35,941 nt of DNA, taken from positions 1 to 35,941 of the forward strand of contig NZ_QICD01000025.1 of assembly GCF_003726035.1 (NCBI RefSeq), in the 5' to 3' direction. A program made the translations under genes and the position numbers. The first letter of the stretch is position 1, and every line of letters starts with the position of its first letter. Source of the stretch: Paraeggerthella hongkongensis (lineage in GTDB: Bacteria > Actinomycetota > Coriobacteriia > Coriobacteriales > Eggerthellaceae). Of the stretch, positions 6,793-16,380 are shown piece after piece. The notes beneath the pieces were generated by a model. That model saw nothing but the letters and a program-made list of their open reading frames with translations. It was not told where the DNA came from and ran no database searches.

Positions 6793-8949
6793 CTAGCCGC
6801 GCTCGTCCTTTTTCAATAGCGGCGTCACTTCGCCTTTCGCCAGAAGCGTGATCCTGCGCGTAGCGCGCGATATCGTCGTATAAAGGCGGCGACGCGACAG
6901 CGGATCGTCCGAGAACGTGCGCTCGCTTGCCTCGGGCACGATCACGTGGTCGAATTCCAGGCCCTTTGCGAATTTGAGCGACGTCAGAACCACGCCGCTT
7001 CCCGGCAAGGTCCCTGCCGCATCGATGAGCGGAGGCGCGCCGTCGCCCAGCTTCTTGTGCAGTTGCTTGGCCTGGTGCTTTTGCGGCAAGATCACCGCCG
7101 TCAAGCCTTCGCCGACCGCAGCGGATTCGATCGCGCTCAGAAGCTCGCGTTCGCGCTCCTCGTCCGTGGCGCATTCGACGATGGCGGGGGCCACGTCCTC
7201 GCGGCGAATGGACGATATCCGCAACCGTTCCTCGTCGGTCAGCAAGCTGGCGAACAAGGCTGTGATTTCAGGCGAGGATCGATAGCTGGTCATGAGGCGG
7301 CATTCCTCCACCGACCCGCGAGCTTTCTGGAACACGGCTTTGACGTCGGAAAACGTTGCCGTATTCGGGCTGATGGCCTGGTTCTCGTCCCCCAACAACA
7401 AGAAATTGGCGCGGCGGAAATAACGCGCGAGCACCGTCAGCTGGGCCGCAGTGTAATCCTGCACCTCGTCGATCATCACGTACTTGGCATCCGGATCGCC
7501 CAACCCGGTGAGCGCCATCTTCAAGTACAGCCATTCCACGGGCACCAGGTTCTCCACGCCCAGCAGGCGCATGCCGATGCGATCGATGCGCAGCCAGTCG
7601 TCGTTCTCGACGGCTTTGCGCGCAGCGGCGTAGCGATCGTCCACATAGCGCTGCGCCCAGGCTCGCGCCTCATCTTCGTCCTGCGCATCGAACGTCTCGT
7701 GGAACAAGGCCATCTGCTCGTCGGGACTCAACGCTGACAGCTCGTCAAGCACCCGGTCGGAAGCCGCGATTTGCTTCAGACGCGCGTCCAAGCGACGGCT
7801 CAGCTCCTCGCGCATGAGCGACACCAGATGAGGGCCTGCGGGTATGTTCTTGAATTTGGCGGCCGCTTGAAGGATCTGCCCCACGGACAGCAAACGGTCT
7901 CCGTTGCAGTGGATCTCCCTGAAATCATGCTGGTCGAACGCGAGATCCGCACACGCCGCATCGATGCGATCAAGCCGGGCAAGCGCCACGTCCACCTGCC
8001 CTCCCGTACGATCCGGCGGCATGAGCATGTGCAGGAAATCGCTCCATGTAAGCAGCTCGGGATTGCGTTCTCCCAGGTCGGGAAGCACATCGTCGATGTA
8101 GCGCTGGAACACGGGATTGGGCGTGACGAGGAACACCTGGCTGGGGTCCAGGTTTTCACGCTGCTGGTAGAACAGGTAAGCGATGCGCTGCATGAGCACG
8201 GAGGTCTTGCCGCTGCCCGCGATGCCGTTCACCAACAAGGCCGGCACGTCCTCATGGCGGATGACCTGGTTCTGCTCTTTTTGAATGGTGGCGGTGATGG
8301 ACTGCATCTTCGCCGAGCGCTGCTTGGACAGCGATGCCAGCAAAAGCGAGTCCTGAATGGCGACGGTCGTATCGAAATAGGCGTTGAGGCGGTCTTTTTC
8401 TATATCGAACTGACGGCGCAGTTTGAGGTCCACGTTGATGGTGCGGCCGTTCGCCCGATACGATGTGGGGCCGTTGTCTTGATTGTAGTACACCTCGGCC
8501 ACCGGCGAGCGCCAGTCCACCACCAGTCGGCGGCAATCGTCGTCGGACACCCCGGCCGTGCCGATGTAGAGCTCTTTCGGGTCGTCCCCCGACTTGAACT
8601 GCAAGACCACCTTCGCGAAATACGGTTGCTTGAGCAGCAAGCCCACGCTGTTGAGCTTTTCGGCGTCCACGCTTTGAGAAATATTGTACGCGTCGATCAC
8701 GCGGTTCACGGTTGCGAAGTCGGCGTACGTCTCCATGGCGTCGGCGTAACTGGCCAGGTTCACCGACAACTCGTCCACCATGGCAAGCTTGTCGGCAGCG
8801 GCGTCTTTGCTGTTCTTGTCCATCTTCGCCACCAAATTGGCGCCCATGGATTGCAGCGTGGCGTACGTCTGGGATAGATGACGCTGCTCGGCATGGAATA
8901 CAGGATCTGCCGTCTGCGCGTCGTCGATGTGCGTGATGTCGTTGTGCAA
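6793..8949 (-). CDS. helD: HelD-type UvrD/Rep-like helicase (RNA polymerase-associated)
   Basis: HelD proteins are superfamily 1 ATPases that bind stalled RNA polymerase and release it from nucleic acid; some actinobacterial members affect rifampicin tolerance. This 718-residue protein has the N-terminal helical arm (about 1-100), then the family hallmark DWRSPVAEVYY (145-155), a Walker A motif (GIAGSGKTS, K248) and a Walker B motif (MIDEVQD, 492-498). Q-loop-type LLLGDENQAI and C-terminal helicase motifs (GLEFDHVIVPEA; YTTISRATRR) follow. The start is TTG at 8949, with AAGGAG 5 bases upstream. It is transcribed alone, divergently from menG. The HelD class is firm; which subclass is not settled by eye. 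Confidence 0.9.
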   Translation of the reverse strand: MHNDITHIDDAQTADPVFHAEQRHLSQTYATLQSMGANLVAKMDKNSKDAAADKLAMVDELSVNLASYADAMETYADFATVNRVIDAYNISQSVDAEKLNSVGLLLKQPYFAKVVLQFKSGDDPKELYIGTAGVSDDDCRRLVVDWRSPVAEVYYNQDNGPTSYRANGRTINVDLKLRRQFDIEKDRLNAYFDTTVAIQDSLLLASLSKQRSAKMQSITATIQKEQNQVIRHEDVPALLVNGIAGSGKTSVLMQRIAYLFYQQRENLDPSQVFLVTPNPVFQRYIDDVLPDLGERNPELLTWSDFLHMLMPPDRTGGQVDVALARLDRIDAACADLAFDQHDFREIHCNGDRLLSVGQILQAAAKFKNIPAGPHLVSLMREELSRRLDARLKQIAASDRVLDELSALSPDEQMALFHETFDAQDEDEARAWAQRYVDDRYAAARKAVENDDWLRIDRIGMRLLGVENLVPVEWLYLKMALTGLGDPDAKYVMIDEVQDYTAAQLTVLARYFRRANFLLLGDENQAISPNTATFSDVKAVFQKARGSVEECRLMTSYRSSPEITALFASLLTDEERLRISSIRREDVAPAIVECATDEERERELLSAIESAAVGEGLTAVILPQKHQAKQLHKKLGDGAPPLIDAAGTLPGSGVVLTSLKFAKGLEFDHVIVPEASERTFSDDPLSRRRLYTTISRATRRITLLAKGEVTPLLKKDERG

Positions 8950-9107
8950 GAGTGCTCCTTGATCGAATGTGCAAGGGGAGATTATACGGGTCTGTGCGCA
9001 TGTTTCCCAGTGACTTCACGCTTCTTGCTGAAACCGTAACCCAGGGGCGGGCAGGCTGGCGTATACTGTGCTCTCGCACGATTCCCGACCACAACGGAGC
9101 ACCCTCT

Positions 9108-9854
9108 GTGAGCATCGATACCGCCACCGGCAAGGAAGCGCCCGCGGACATCTCGTCCGCGCGCGTAAAAGACATCTTCTCCGCCATCGCTAAAAAATAC
9201 GAGCGCTTCAACGCCGTTTCAAGCTTCGGCGCTTACAAGGCATGGCTGTCCGGCATGATGCGGCAAGCCCCCATCGACGCAGAGGCGGACGTGCTCGACA
9301 TCGCAGGCGGCACGGGCGACGTGACGTTCGCCGTGGCGAGAGCGAAGCGTCCGCGACACATCCAATGCACCGATCTGGTGAACGAGATGCTCGACGTGGC
9401 GCGCATGCACTACGCCGACGGCAAAGCCGATGGCGTGCCCGTCGACTTCGAAGTGGTGGACGCGCAGAACATCCCGTACGCCGACGCAAGCTACGACGCG
9501 ATCACCATGGCGTACGGCATCCGCAACATGCCCGAACGCGACCGTGCGCTTTCCGAAATGTTCCGCGTGCTGAAGCCCGGCGGATCGCTCGTGTGCCTGG
9601 AGTTCTCCACGCCGCCGAACGCGGTATGGCGCGCCCTGTACAATTTCTACCTGAAGCACCTGATACCCTTCTGGGGAGGCCTCATCACTGGCGACCGCGA
9701 GGGCTTCGTGTACCTGTCGCGCTCCATCAAGGCGTTCCCCGACCAGCAAGGATTGGCCGACATGATGACGCGCGCCGGGTTCGCGGACGTGACCTGGAAG
9801 AACTACACCGGCGGCATCGCCGCTGTCCACGTGGCGAAAAAACCGGAGGCGTAA
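9108..9854 (+). CDS. menG: Demethylmenaquinone C-methyltransferase (UbiE/MenG)
   Basis: MenG methylates demethylmenaquinone with SAM in the last step of menaquinone synthesis, supplying the quinone for anaerobic respiration. I set the start at GTG 9108 because CGGAG sits about 7 bases upstream. The longer frame from 8952 adds a non-conserved N-terminus and overlaps a likely -10 (TATACT, 9062-9067). The 248-residue product has the SAM motif DIAGGTGDVT, the UbiE signature YGIRNMPERDRALSEMFRVL followed by KPGG, and the conserved end (FPDQQGLADMMTRAGF). The neighbours are not other men genes, so it stands alone. It converges on kdpE, with the palindrome at 9877-9962 between them. Confidence 0.93.
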   Translation: MSIDTATGKEAPADISSARVKDIFSAIAKKYERFNAVSSFGAYKAWLSGMMRQAPIDAEADVLDIAGGTGDVTFAVARAKRPRHIQCTDLVNEMLDVARMHYADGKADGVPVDFEVVDAQNIPYADASYDAITMAYGIRNMPERDRALSEMFRVLKPGGSLVCLEFSTPPNAVWRALYNFYLKHLIPFWGGLITGDREGFVYLSRSIKAFPDQQGLADMMTRAGFADVTWKNYTGGIAAVHVAKKPEA

Positions 9855-9876
9855 GGGAGCCGCGCATTCGATCGAA

Positions 9877-9962
9877 GAATGAGACGAAGGGACGGGGTCA
9901 ATGACTCATTTTCTGGCCTGCGGCCGAAAATGAGTCATTGACCCCGTCCCTTCGTCTCATTC
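9877..9962. terminator. Long perfect palindrome between menG and kdpE
   Basis: Two exactly complementary 37-base arms (9877-9913 and 9926-9962) enclose a 12-base loop that itself has GGCC/GGCC. The position between convergent genes suggests a bidirectional terminator, but neither side has a T run. The kdpE stop codon (9957-9959) and last sense codon lie inside the right arm. Sixteen bases of the arm, CGTCCCTTCGTCTCAT, recur at 120-135. A repeat element that was co-opted as a terminator is equally likely. Confidence 0.7.
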
Positions 9963-10664
9963 GACGCGCATCATGCGGTAGCCTACGCCGACGTGGGTTT
10001 GGATGTAGAGAGGGTTGGCAGGATCGGGCTCGATCTTCTTGCGCAGGGTTGCCATGAACACGCGCAGCGACGAGCGGTCGGACGCCAAAGCGCTTCCCCA
10101 CACCTCCTTCAACAGGTAATTGTGCGTGAGCACCTTGCCCGTGTTGCGCGCCAACAGGCACAGCAGCTTGTATTCGAACGGCGTGAGGTGCACCTCCTGG
10201 CCATCGCGCTTCACGCAAGCCGACGCGTAATCGATCGACAAGCCCCCGTTGCAGTACACCGCCTCTTCAGCATCGCCCTGCATAGCGCGCTCTCGATCAA
10301 GGCGCCGCAACGCAACGCGCACGCGGGCAAGCAGCTCGTCAACCGAAAAAGGCTTCACCAGATAATCGTCGGCCCCGGCATCGAGAGCCTCCACCTTGTC
10401 GGCGTCCTCCAGACGCGCCGACAGCACGATCACCGGCAGCGACGACCATCCTCGCAAGGTGCGAATAACGTCGACCCCATCGCCATCAGGAAGACCCAGG
10501 TCAAGAATCGCCAGATCAGGAGGCTGCGATGACAACTCCAGCAACGCCTGGGCAACCGTACGGGCCTCCTTGTGCACATACCCGTGCAGCTCGAGCGTCG
10601 TCGTCACCAAACGACGCACCGCAGCGTCGTCCTCCACTACTAAAATCCGGTACTCTTCAGCCAC
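9957..10664 (-). CDS. kdpE: KDP operon response regulator KdpE
   Basis: KdpE is the OmpR/PhoB-type transcription factor that activates kdp when KdpD phosphorylates it at low K+ or under osmotic stress. The 235-residue protein has the receiver acidic pair (EDD, 11-13), phospho-acceptor D55 (LAILDLGLPDGDG), the conserved Lys in YLVKPF and a C-terminal winged helix (HLTPFEYKLLCLLARNTGKVLT...GVGYRM). The start is GTG at 10664, overlapping the kdpD end by 8 bases, with GGAGG about 7 bases upstream. The last residue and stop lie in a palindromic element, so the original C-terminus may have been replaced by a few codons; the winged helix itself is intact. Confidence 0.95.
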   Translation of the reverse strand: MAEEYRILVVEDDAAVRRLVTTTLELHGYVHKEARTVAQALLELSSQPPDLAILDLGLPDGDGVDVIRTLRGWSSLPVIVLSARLEDADKVEALDAGADDYLVKPFSVDELLARVRVALRRLDRERAMQGDAEEAVYCNGGLSIDYASACVKRDGQEVHLTPFEYKLLCLLARNTGKVLTHNYLLKEVWGSALASDRSSLRVFMATLRKKIEPDPANPLYIQTHVGVGYRMMRVE

Positions 10665-13452
10665 GCATGTCCTCCGTCGTTCGCGCCACCACGTCCTCGG
10701 CCTCTACGGCAGGCAGGGTGAACCAAAATTCGCTCCCATGAGGCTCGATGTTGCGCACCTGCAAAACCCCGCCATGAACCTCGACGATCGAACGGCACAG
10801 CGAAAGGCCCAACCCCATGCCTCGCTTGAAGTCGCCGCTCTTCCCGCCGGGCTTGCCCGTAGAGCCATTGTAGAACATGTCGAAGATGTGCTTGCTCTCC
10901 TCATCCGAAATACCCGGGCCCTCGTCCAGAACAGCGATGCGCACGCGCGGCGCGCCCCGCTCGACCACGCGAGTGGCGGTCACGGTGACGTGCCCGTCGG
11001 TCGGCGTGTAGGCAACGGCGTTGTTCACCAGATTGATGACGACCTGCACGATCAAACGCGCGTCCATGTCGGCCATGAGCAGCTCGTCTTCCAACTCGAC
11101 GAGCAGTCGGCGCTCCGAAACGCGCCGGTCCACATGCTGCAAAGCCTCTTGAACCACGTCGCCCACCAATTCCGGCTGCACGGCCAGTTGCATCGTGCCG
11201 TTGTCGATGCGCGTGATGGACAGAAGGTTCTCCACCAGCGTGACCAACCAGCATGCGTCGTCGTGAATGTCGCGATACATATGCTGCTTCTGCTGCGGGC
11301 TCAGTGCGCCCCGGTCGTGCAGCAGCATGTCGGCATCTCCGGAAATGCTGGTCAGAGGCGTGCGCAAATCATGGGAAATGGTGCGCAGCAGATTCGCCCG
11401 CAGCGTCTCCTTCTCCATGCGCATCTCCATGCTTCGGCGCTCGTCCGCAAAGAGGATCTGCTCGGTCGCCTGGCCGCATTCATCCAGAATGGCAAGCAGC
11501 AGATTCTTCTCGAACGCACCGAAATCCTCTTCGCCATCGATATCGTCCATGGCAATGCCCGCCACGCCGAACACGACGTCTTTGGAGCGGATGGGCAAAT
11601 ACAGGCACTGCGAATCGGCCAGGGTGTCGGTCGTGGCACCGGCGCGCTCGTTGTTCAAAGCCGACCATGCGGCCACTGCGGCCTCCGCAGGCGAAGCAAG
11701 CGCCGATGATCCCGACGCGCCGCCAAGCGTTCCGGGCACGTCGTGAACCTCCGGATTGGCAAGGCGGCCGTCGGGCCCCATGCGATACATCACAACAGGT
11801 CGGTTCAAAAGCTTGATAACCTGTTCGGCCGCGAACCGAAAGCACTCGTCCGCACTGGAGGCCCCTTGCAGCTTGCGACTGGACTCCAGCAGCACCTCCA
11901 TGCGATACGCGCGTCGCGCCGTGCTTTCGGCCTGGCGCTTCAATCGAATGGCCAGCGATGAAGCGGCGAACGTGCCGACCAGAAGAAACGCGAAAATGAA
12001 CGGGTAGTTCAACCCCACCGCATGCAGCGTGAACCGCGGCACGGTGAAGAAGAAGTTGTAAGCGAACACGCTGCCCAGCGACACGAGCAGCGCATAGAAG
12101 AACCCGTCGGCGCGCGTGGCGATCAACAACGCCACAATGAGGTACAGCATGAGCACGACGGATCCCGCCAAACCCATTTCGTAGATAGCCAGGCCCAAGG
12201 CGGTGGCTGCGGAGATGGAAGCGAGCGCCCGCCATGCGTCGGACGTCGTGAAGCGAAACCCCGTGGCCTCGCGCAAGCGCCCGTACTGGGCGGGCAGGTC
12301 CTTGGTGGGAACCACGTCGACCACCGCTCCATGGGCAAGCTTCATCAAACGGCTCACCAAGTTCTCGCGCCCCCAGCCCAACGACTGAAGCCCGCCAATG
12401 GCGTTGCCCACCACAATATGGGTCACGCCAGCGGTTTCCGCATACTGTGCGATCTGTTGCGCGATGTCGTCGCCGAACAAGGTGACCACATGCGCGCCCA
12501 ATTCCTCAGCCAAATCCACGTTGGCGCGCAAACGGCCCCGATGCTCGCTGTCCAGCTTCTTGCTCTGCGACGACTCCACCACAACCGCAGTGAAGGCGCC
12601 GTGGTACGATTCCGCCATGTTCGCCGCTGCGCGAACAGCCTTCACGTTGCCGGCGTAAGGGGTCACGTACACCAGCACGTCCTCCCCCGCCTCAACGCGA
12701 GCGCCCGATTCGCTGCACTCGGCCTTGCGTGTCAGCCGATCGGCCATGCGCCGCAGCGCGATCTCGCGCAGCGCCGCCAGGTTCTTGCGAGAAAAGAAAT
12801 TGCCGAGCGCCGTACGAGCGCGTTCGGCCAAATATATCTTCCCCGACTCCAAGCGCTCGATCAGGTCGTCCGGCTCGATGTCCACCAACTCCACCGACGC
12901 CGCCTGATCGAAAATGCGATCGGGAATGCGCTCGGCAACGCTCACATGCGTGATGGCGGCTATCTTGTCGTTCAAGCCCTCAAGATGCTGGACATTCACC
13001 GTAGTGAACACGCTGATGCCGGCGCGCAGCAGTTCCTCGACATCCTGATAGCGCTTGCGATGGCGGCATCCCGGAGCATTCGTGTGCGCCAATTCGTCCA
13101 CGAGGACAATTTGAGGATGGCGCTTCAGCACCGCATCGAGATCGAACTCGTGCAGGGTGATGTTCCGATGCCTGATCGCACGTGGCGGAACCTGCTCCAA
13201 GCCTTCCACCAGAGCCATGGTGTCCACGCGCGTATGCGGCTCCACATAGCCCACCACCACGTCGAAGCCCTTGTCAAGCACCGCATGCGCTTCTTCCAAC
13301 ATGGCGTACGTTTTCCCAACGCCCGCCGCGTAACCGAAGAAGATCTTGAGCTTGCCGCGCGTGTCGCCCTCGGCGGCTTCTTCTTCGACGATCTGCCGAA
13401 GAATGGCATCGGGGTCGCGGCGCGTTTCAAGATCGCCTATCGATGCAGCCAT
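10657..13452 (-). CDS. kdpD: KDP operon sensor histidine kinase KdpD
   Basis: KdpD is the membrane sensor of K+ limitation and turgor that phosphorylates KdpE. The 931-residue protein shows all expected modules: the KdpD domain with a Walker A motif (GYAAGVGKTYA, 40-50), a USP-like domain (about 240-370), four closely spaced membrane helices (about 400-500), a GAF-like region (about 520-670), HisKA with the phospho-His in SHDLRTPLTS, and a HATPase domain (NLVNNAVAYTP, DEGPGIS, GMGLGLSLCRSIVEVHGG). The length is close to E. coli KdpD (894). The ATG at 13452 has GGAAGGAAC upstream. A 93-base gap separates it from kdpC, unlike the tighter spacing elsewhere, which leaves room for an internal promoter though none stands out. 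Confidence 0.96.
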   Translation of the reverse strand: MAASIGDLETRRDPDAILRQIVEEEAAEGDTRGKLKIFFGYAAGVGKTYAMLEEAHAVLDKGFDVVVGYVEPHTRVDTMALVEGLEQVPPRAIRHRNITLHEFDLDAVLKRHPQIVLVDELAHTNAPGCRHRKRYQDVEELLRAGISVFTTVNVQHLEGLNDKIAAITHVSVAERIPDRIFDQAASVELVDIEPDDLIERLESGKIYLAERARTALGNFFSRKNLAALREIALRRMADRLTRKAECSESGARVEAGEDVLVYVTPYAGNVKAVRAAANMAESYHGAFTAVVVESSQSKKLDSEHRGRLRANVDLAEELGAHVVTLFGDDIAQQIAQYAETAGVTHIVVGNAIGGLQSLGWGRENLVSRLMKLAHGAVVDVVPTKDLPAQYGRLREATGFRFTTSDAWRALASISAATALGLAIYEMGLAGSVVLMLYLIVALLIATRADGFFYALLVSLGSVFAYNFFFTVPRFTLHAVGLNYPFIFAFLLVGTFAASSLAIRLKRQAESTARRAYRMEVLLESSRKLQGASSADECFRFAAEQVIKLLNRPVVMYRMGPDGRLANPEVHDVPGTLGGASGSSALASPAEAAVAAWSALNNERAGATTDTLADSQCLYLPIRSKDVVFGVAGIAMDDIDGEEDFGAFEKNLLLAILDECGQATEQILFADERRSMEMRMEKETLRANLLRTISHDLRTPLTSISGDADMLLHDRGALSPQQKQHMYRDIHDDACWLVTLVENLLSITRIDNGTMQLAVQPELVGDVVQEALQHVDRRVSERRLLVELEDELLMADMDARLIVQVVINLVNNAVAYTPTDGHVTVTATRVVERGAPRVRIAVLDEGPGISDEESKHIFDMFYNGSTGKPGGKSGDFKRGMGLGLSLCRSIVEVHGGVLQVRNIEPHGSEFWFTLPAVEAEDVVARTTEDMRG

Positions 13453-13545
13453 AACGTTCCTTCCAGCCAGGGAAGGGACGACCGCTCTTCGCGCCCGCCC
13501 CTTCGCCCATCATACCATGCGGCTTTTCCATTGCCGCAGCTTCCG

Positions 13546-14166
13546 TTACCGAACGGGCAGGATGCCGTCCAACATCAAGTTCACCTTGAGCACGTTCACG
13601 CGAGCATCGCCCAAAATCCCGAATTGAGGCTGCTCGGTGCACTGCTCGACGATGGCGCGGATTTCGCTTGCGCTCTTTCCCGTAGTACGGGACAAGCGCT
13701 CCACCTGGTATTCGGCTGCAGCCGGCGAGATGTGCGGGTCGAAACCGCTGCCCGATCCAGTGACCAGATCGCTGGGAATAGGCGTAGCGCCCTTTTCGGG
13801 ATGGGCCGCATGCAACTCGTCCACACGAGCCTGCACCGTTTCGGCGAACTCGTCGCCCGCAGGGCTCATGTTGGACGGGCCGTACCACAGCACGTTGTTG
13901 CCATCGTTGTCGGTGAAGGTTCCCGTGCTGGGGCTCATCATGCGTCCCCACATATGCTTCTCGTCCGTGAACCGCTGAGCTACCAGCTCGCTGCCGTACT
14001 TCTTGCCGTCGACTTCAATGATAGAGCCGTTGGCTTGGTACGGGAAGAACAGCTGGGCCAACCCCGTGCACGCAAACGTGTAGAGCACGCCGCATATCAC
14101 CGTGGTCACCAAAAAGAACAGCGCCGCGCTTCCCCATACCTTGGCTTGGTTTCCTCGTTTCATCAT
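13546..14166 (-). CDS. kdpC: K+-transporting ATPase subunit KdpC
   Basis: KdpC is the single-span subunit of the KdpFABC potassium pump that stabilises nucleotide binding. The 206-residue protein has one N-terminal membrane helix (about residues 12-34) and conserved KdpC blocks: GSELVAQRFTDEKHMWGR, PIPSDLVTGSGSGFDPHIS, AAEYQVERLSRTTG and VNVLKVNLMLD. AAAGGAA precedes the ATG. The gap to kdpB is about 30 bases. It is a normal, complete family member. Confidence 0.96.
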   Translation of the reverse strand: MMKRGNQAKVWGSAALFFLVTTVICGVLYTFACTGLAQLFFPYQANGSIIEVDGKKYGSELVAQRFTDEKHMWGRMMSPSTGTFTDNDGNNVLWYGPSNMSPAGDEFAETVQARVDELHAAHPEKGATPIPSDLVTGSGSGFDPHISPAAAEYQVERLSRTTGKSASEIRAIVEQCTEQPQFGILGDARVNVLKVNLMLDGILPVR

Positions 14167-14196
14167 GATGCGTTCCTTTCGCTTAATGGTGTCGCG

Positions 14197-16362
14197 CTAC
14201 GCAATGCCGAGCGCCGTGATGGCCATGTCGAGTACTTTGATGGCCACGAACGGCAGCACGATGCCGCCCAAACCGTACACCAGCAGGTTGCGCGTCAGCA
14301 GGCTCTGCGACGTGGCCTCGCGGTACTTCACGCCCTTGAGCGCCAGCGGGATAAGCGCCACGATAATGAGCGCGTTGTAGACGACCGCCGATAGAATGGC
14401 CGTAGTCGGGCTGGTCAAGTGCATGATGTTGAGCGCTTCCAAAGCCGGGTACAAGGGCACGAACAACGCAGGGATGATGGCGAAGTACTTGGCCACATCG
14501 TTGGCTATGGAGAACGTGGTCAGGCTACCGCGCGTCATGAGCAGCTGCTTGCCGATGCGCACGATGTCCAGCAGCTTCGTGGGGCTGGAGTCAAGATCGA
14601 CCATGTTGCCGGCCTCTTTCGCCGCTTGGGTGCCGCTGTTCATGGCAACCGCAACGTCGGCCTGCGCAAGCGCGGGAGCATCGTTGGTGCCGTCGCCCGT
14701 CATGGCAACCATGTGGCCTTCGGCCTGGTACTGGCGAATGGCCGCAAGCTTCGATTCGGGCGTGGCCTCGGCAATGAAATCGTCCACGCCCGCCTCGGCG
14801 GCGATAGCGGCGGCCGTCATGGGGTTGTCGCCCGTGATCATGACGGTCTTGATGCCCATGGTGCGCAGATCGGCGAAGTTCTCCTTGATGCCCTGCTTGA
14901 CGATGTCCTTCAGATACACCACGCCCAGAATGCGATGGTCGCGCGCAACCAGCAGCGGGGTGCCGCCCGCACGGGACACGTCCTCGACGGCGCGAGCGCA
15001 TTGCAGGCTGTAGGTGCCGCCGTTCGCCTCCACGTACGCCTTCACGGCATCGGCTGCGCCCTTGCGGATCTCATGCCCGTCGAAGTTCACGCCGCTCATG
15101 CGCGTTTGCGCCGTGAACGGAATGGACGCCATGCCCGAGCCTTCCAGCACCCGCGCGCGGATATCGAACAGCTCCTTGGCCAGCACCACGATGCTGCGGC
15201 CCTCCGGCGTCTCGTCCGTCAGACTGGCCAGCTGAGCGGCGTCCGCCAACGCGCGCTCAACGGCGCCGTCAACCGGGATGAACTCCGCAGCCTGGCGGTT
15301 GCCCAGCGTGATGGTGCCGGTTTTGTCCAGCAGCAGCACGTCCACGTCGCCCGCCGCCTCGACGGCGCGACCGCTCATGGCCAGCACGTTCGCCTGATTG
15401 AGGCGGCTCATGCCGGCAATGCCGATGGCGGAAAGCAGCGCGCCGATGGTGGTAGGCGCCAAGCATACGAACAAGGCGATGAGCGAGGTGATGGTGATCG
15501 GGTTCGAAACGCCTTCTTGACCAGCGCCGAACCCGCTGAAGGCGAACAGGGACACAGACACGATCAAGAACACGATGGTCAGCGCGATGAGCAGGATCTC
15601 GAGCGCGATCTCGTTCGGCGTCTTCTTGCGCGCGGCCGATTCCACCATGGCAATCATCTGGTCCAGGAAGCTATGGCCCGCATCCGCCGTCACGCGCACC
15701 ACCAGCCAGTCGGACAGCACGGTCGTGCCCCCGGTGACGGCCGAGCGATCGCCGCCGGCTTCGCGGATGACCGGCGCGGATTCGCCCGTGATGGCGCTTT
15801 CGTCCACCGAGGCGGCGCCCATGATTATCTCGCCGTCGGCAGGAATCTGCTCGCCCGCAGCCACGAAGAACAAGTCCTTCTTCTTAAGAAGGGCCGAGCT
15901 CATCTCTTCGGCACTGAGCCGGAAAAATTCGGCGGGATCCGCCATGTGCGTGCCCTTGGCCACCAAGCCCTCGTTGAGTTTGTGCGCATCCACGTCGCGC
16001 TTGGCGGCGCGCAAAGAGTCGGCTTGCGCTTTGCCGCGACCCTCGGCCAAGGCTTCGGCAAAGTTTGCGAACAGCACCGTCAGCCATAGCACCAGCGAGA
16101 TCGCCAGAATAAAGCTGGGGTGCGCGTCGGAAATGCCGAACAGCGACAAAACGAACAGCGCAAGCGTCAGCACGGCCGAAATGTACACCATGAGCATGAC
16201 CGGGTTGTTCGCCTGCTCGCTTGGCTTGAGTTTTGCAAACGCGTCGATCACGGCGCGCTTGGCAAGCGAGGCCATCGCACCATCGTCGCGCGAGGAGCCC
16301 TTGCCCTCGCCAAAATTGGAACCGGATTGCATCGTTGCGTCCTTCGCAGAAACAGTCGTCAT
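14197..16362 (-). CDS. kdpB: K+-transporting P-type ATPase catalytic subunit KdpB
   Basis: KdpB hydrolyses ATP and moves K+ received from KdpA into the cytoplasm. The 721-residue protein has the actuator motif TGES (192-195), the phosphorylation motif DKTGT with D346, the hinge/nucleotide motifs MITGDNP and [10 protein letters not shown], and the membrane Pro motif [10 protein letters not shown] (301-310). The N-terminus is about 35 residues longer than in E. coli (682 aa), with a Ser/Gly-rich charged stretch at 1-35. GAGAG precedes the ATG, and the gene is 18 bases from kdpA. The catalytic set is complete. Confidence 0.97.
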   Translation of the reverse strand: MTTVSAKDATMQSGSNFGEGKGSSRDDGAMASLAKRAVIDAFAKLKPSEQANNPVMLMVYISAVLTLALFVLSLFGISDAHPSFILAISLVLWLTVLFANFAEALAEGRGKAQADSLRAAKRDVDAHKLNEGLVAKGTHMADPAEFFRLSAEEMSSALLKKKDLFFVAAGEQIPADGEIIMGAASVDESAITGESAPVIREAGGDRSAVTGGTTVLSDWLVVRVTADAGHSFLDQMIAMVESAARKKTPNEIALEILLIALTIVFLIVSVSLFAFSGFGAGQEGVSNPITITSLIALFVCLAPTTIGALLSAIGIAGMSRLNQANVLAMSGRAVEAAGDVDVLLLDKTGTITLGNRQAAEFIPVDGAVERALADAAQLASLTDETPEGRSIVVLAKELFDIRARVLEGSGMASIPFTAQTRMSGVNFDGHEIRKGAADAVKAYVEANGGTYSLQCARAVEDVSRAGGTPLLVARDHRILGVVYLKDIVKQGIKENFADLRTMGIKTVMITGDNPMTAAAIAAEAGVDDFIAEATPESKLAAIRQYQAEGHMVAMTGDGTNDAPALAQADVAVAMNSGTQAAKEAGNMVDLDSSPTKLLDIVRIGKQLLMTRGSLTTFSIANDVAKYFAIIPALFVPLYPALEALNIMHLTSPTTAILSAVVYNALIIVALIPLALKGVKYREATSQSLLTRNLLVYGLGGIVLPFVAIKVLDMAITALGIA

Positions 16363-16380
16363 ATTCTCTCGCCGCCTTTC

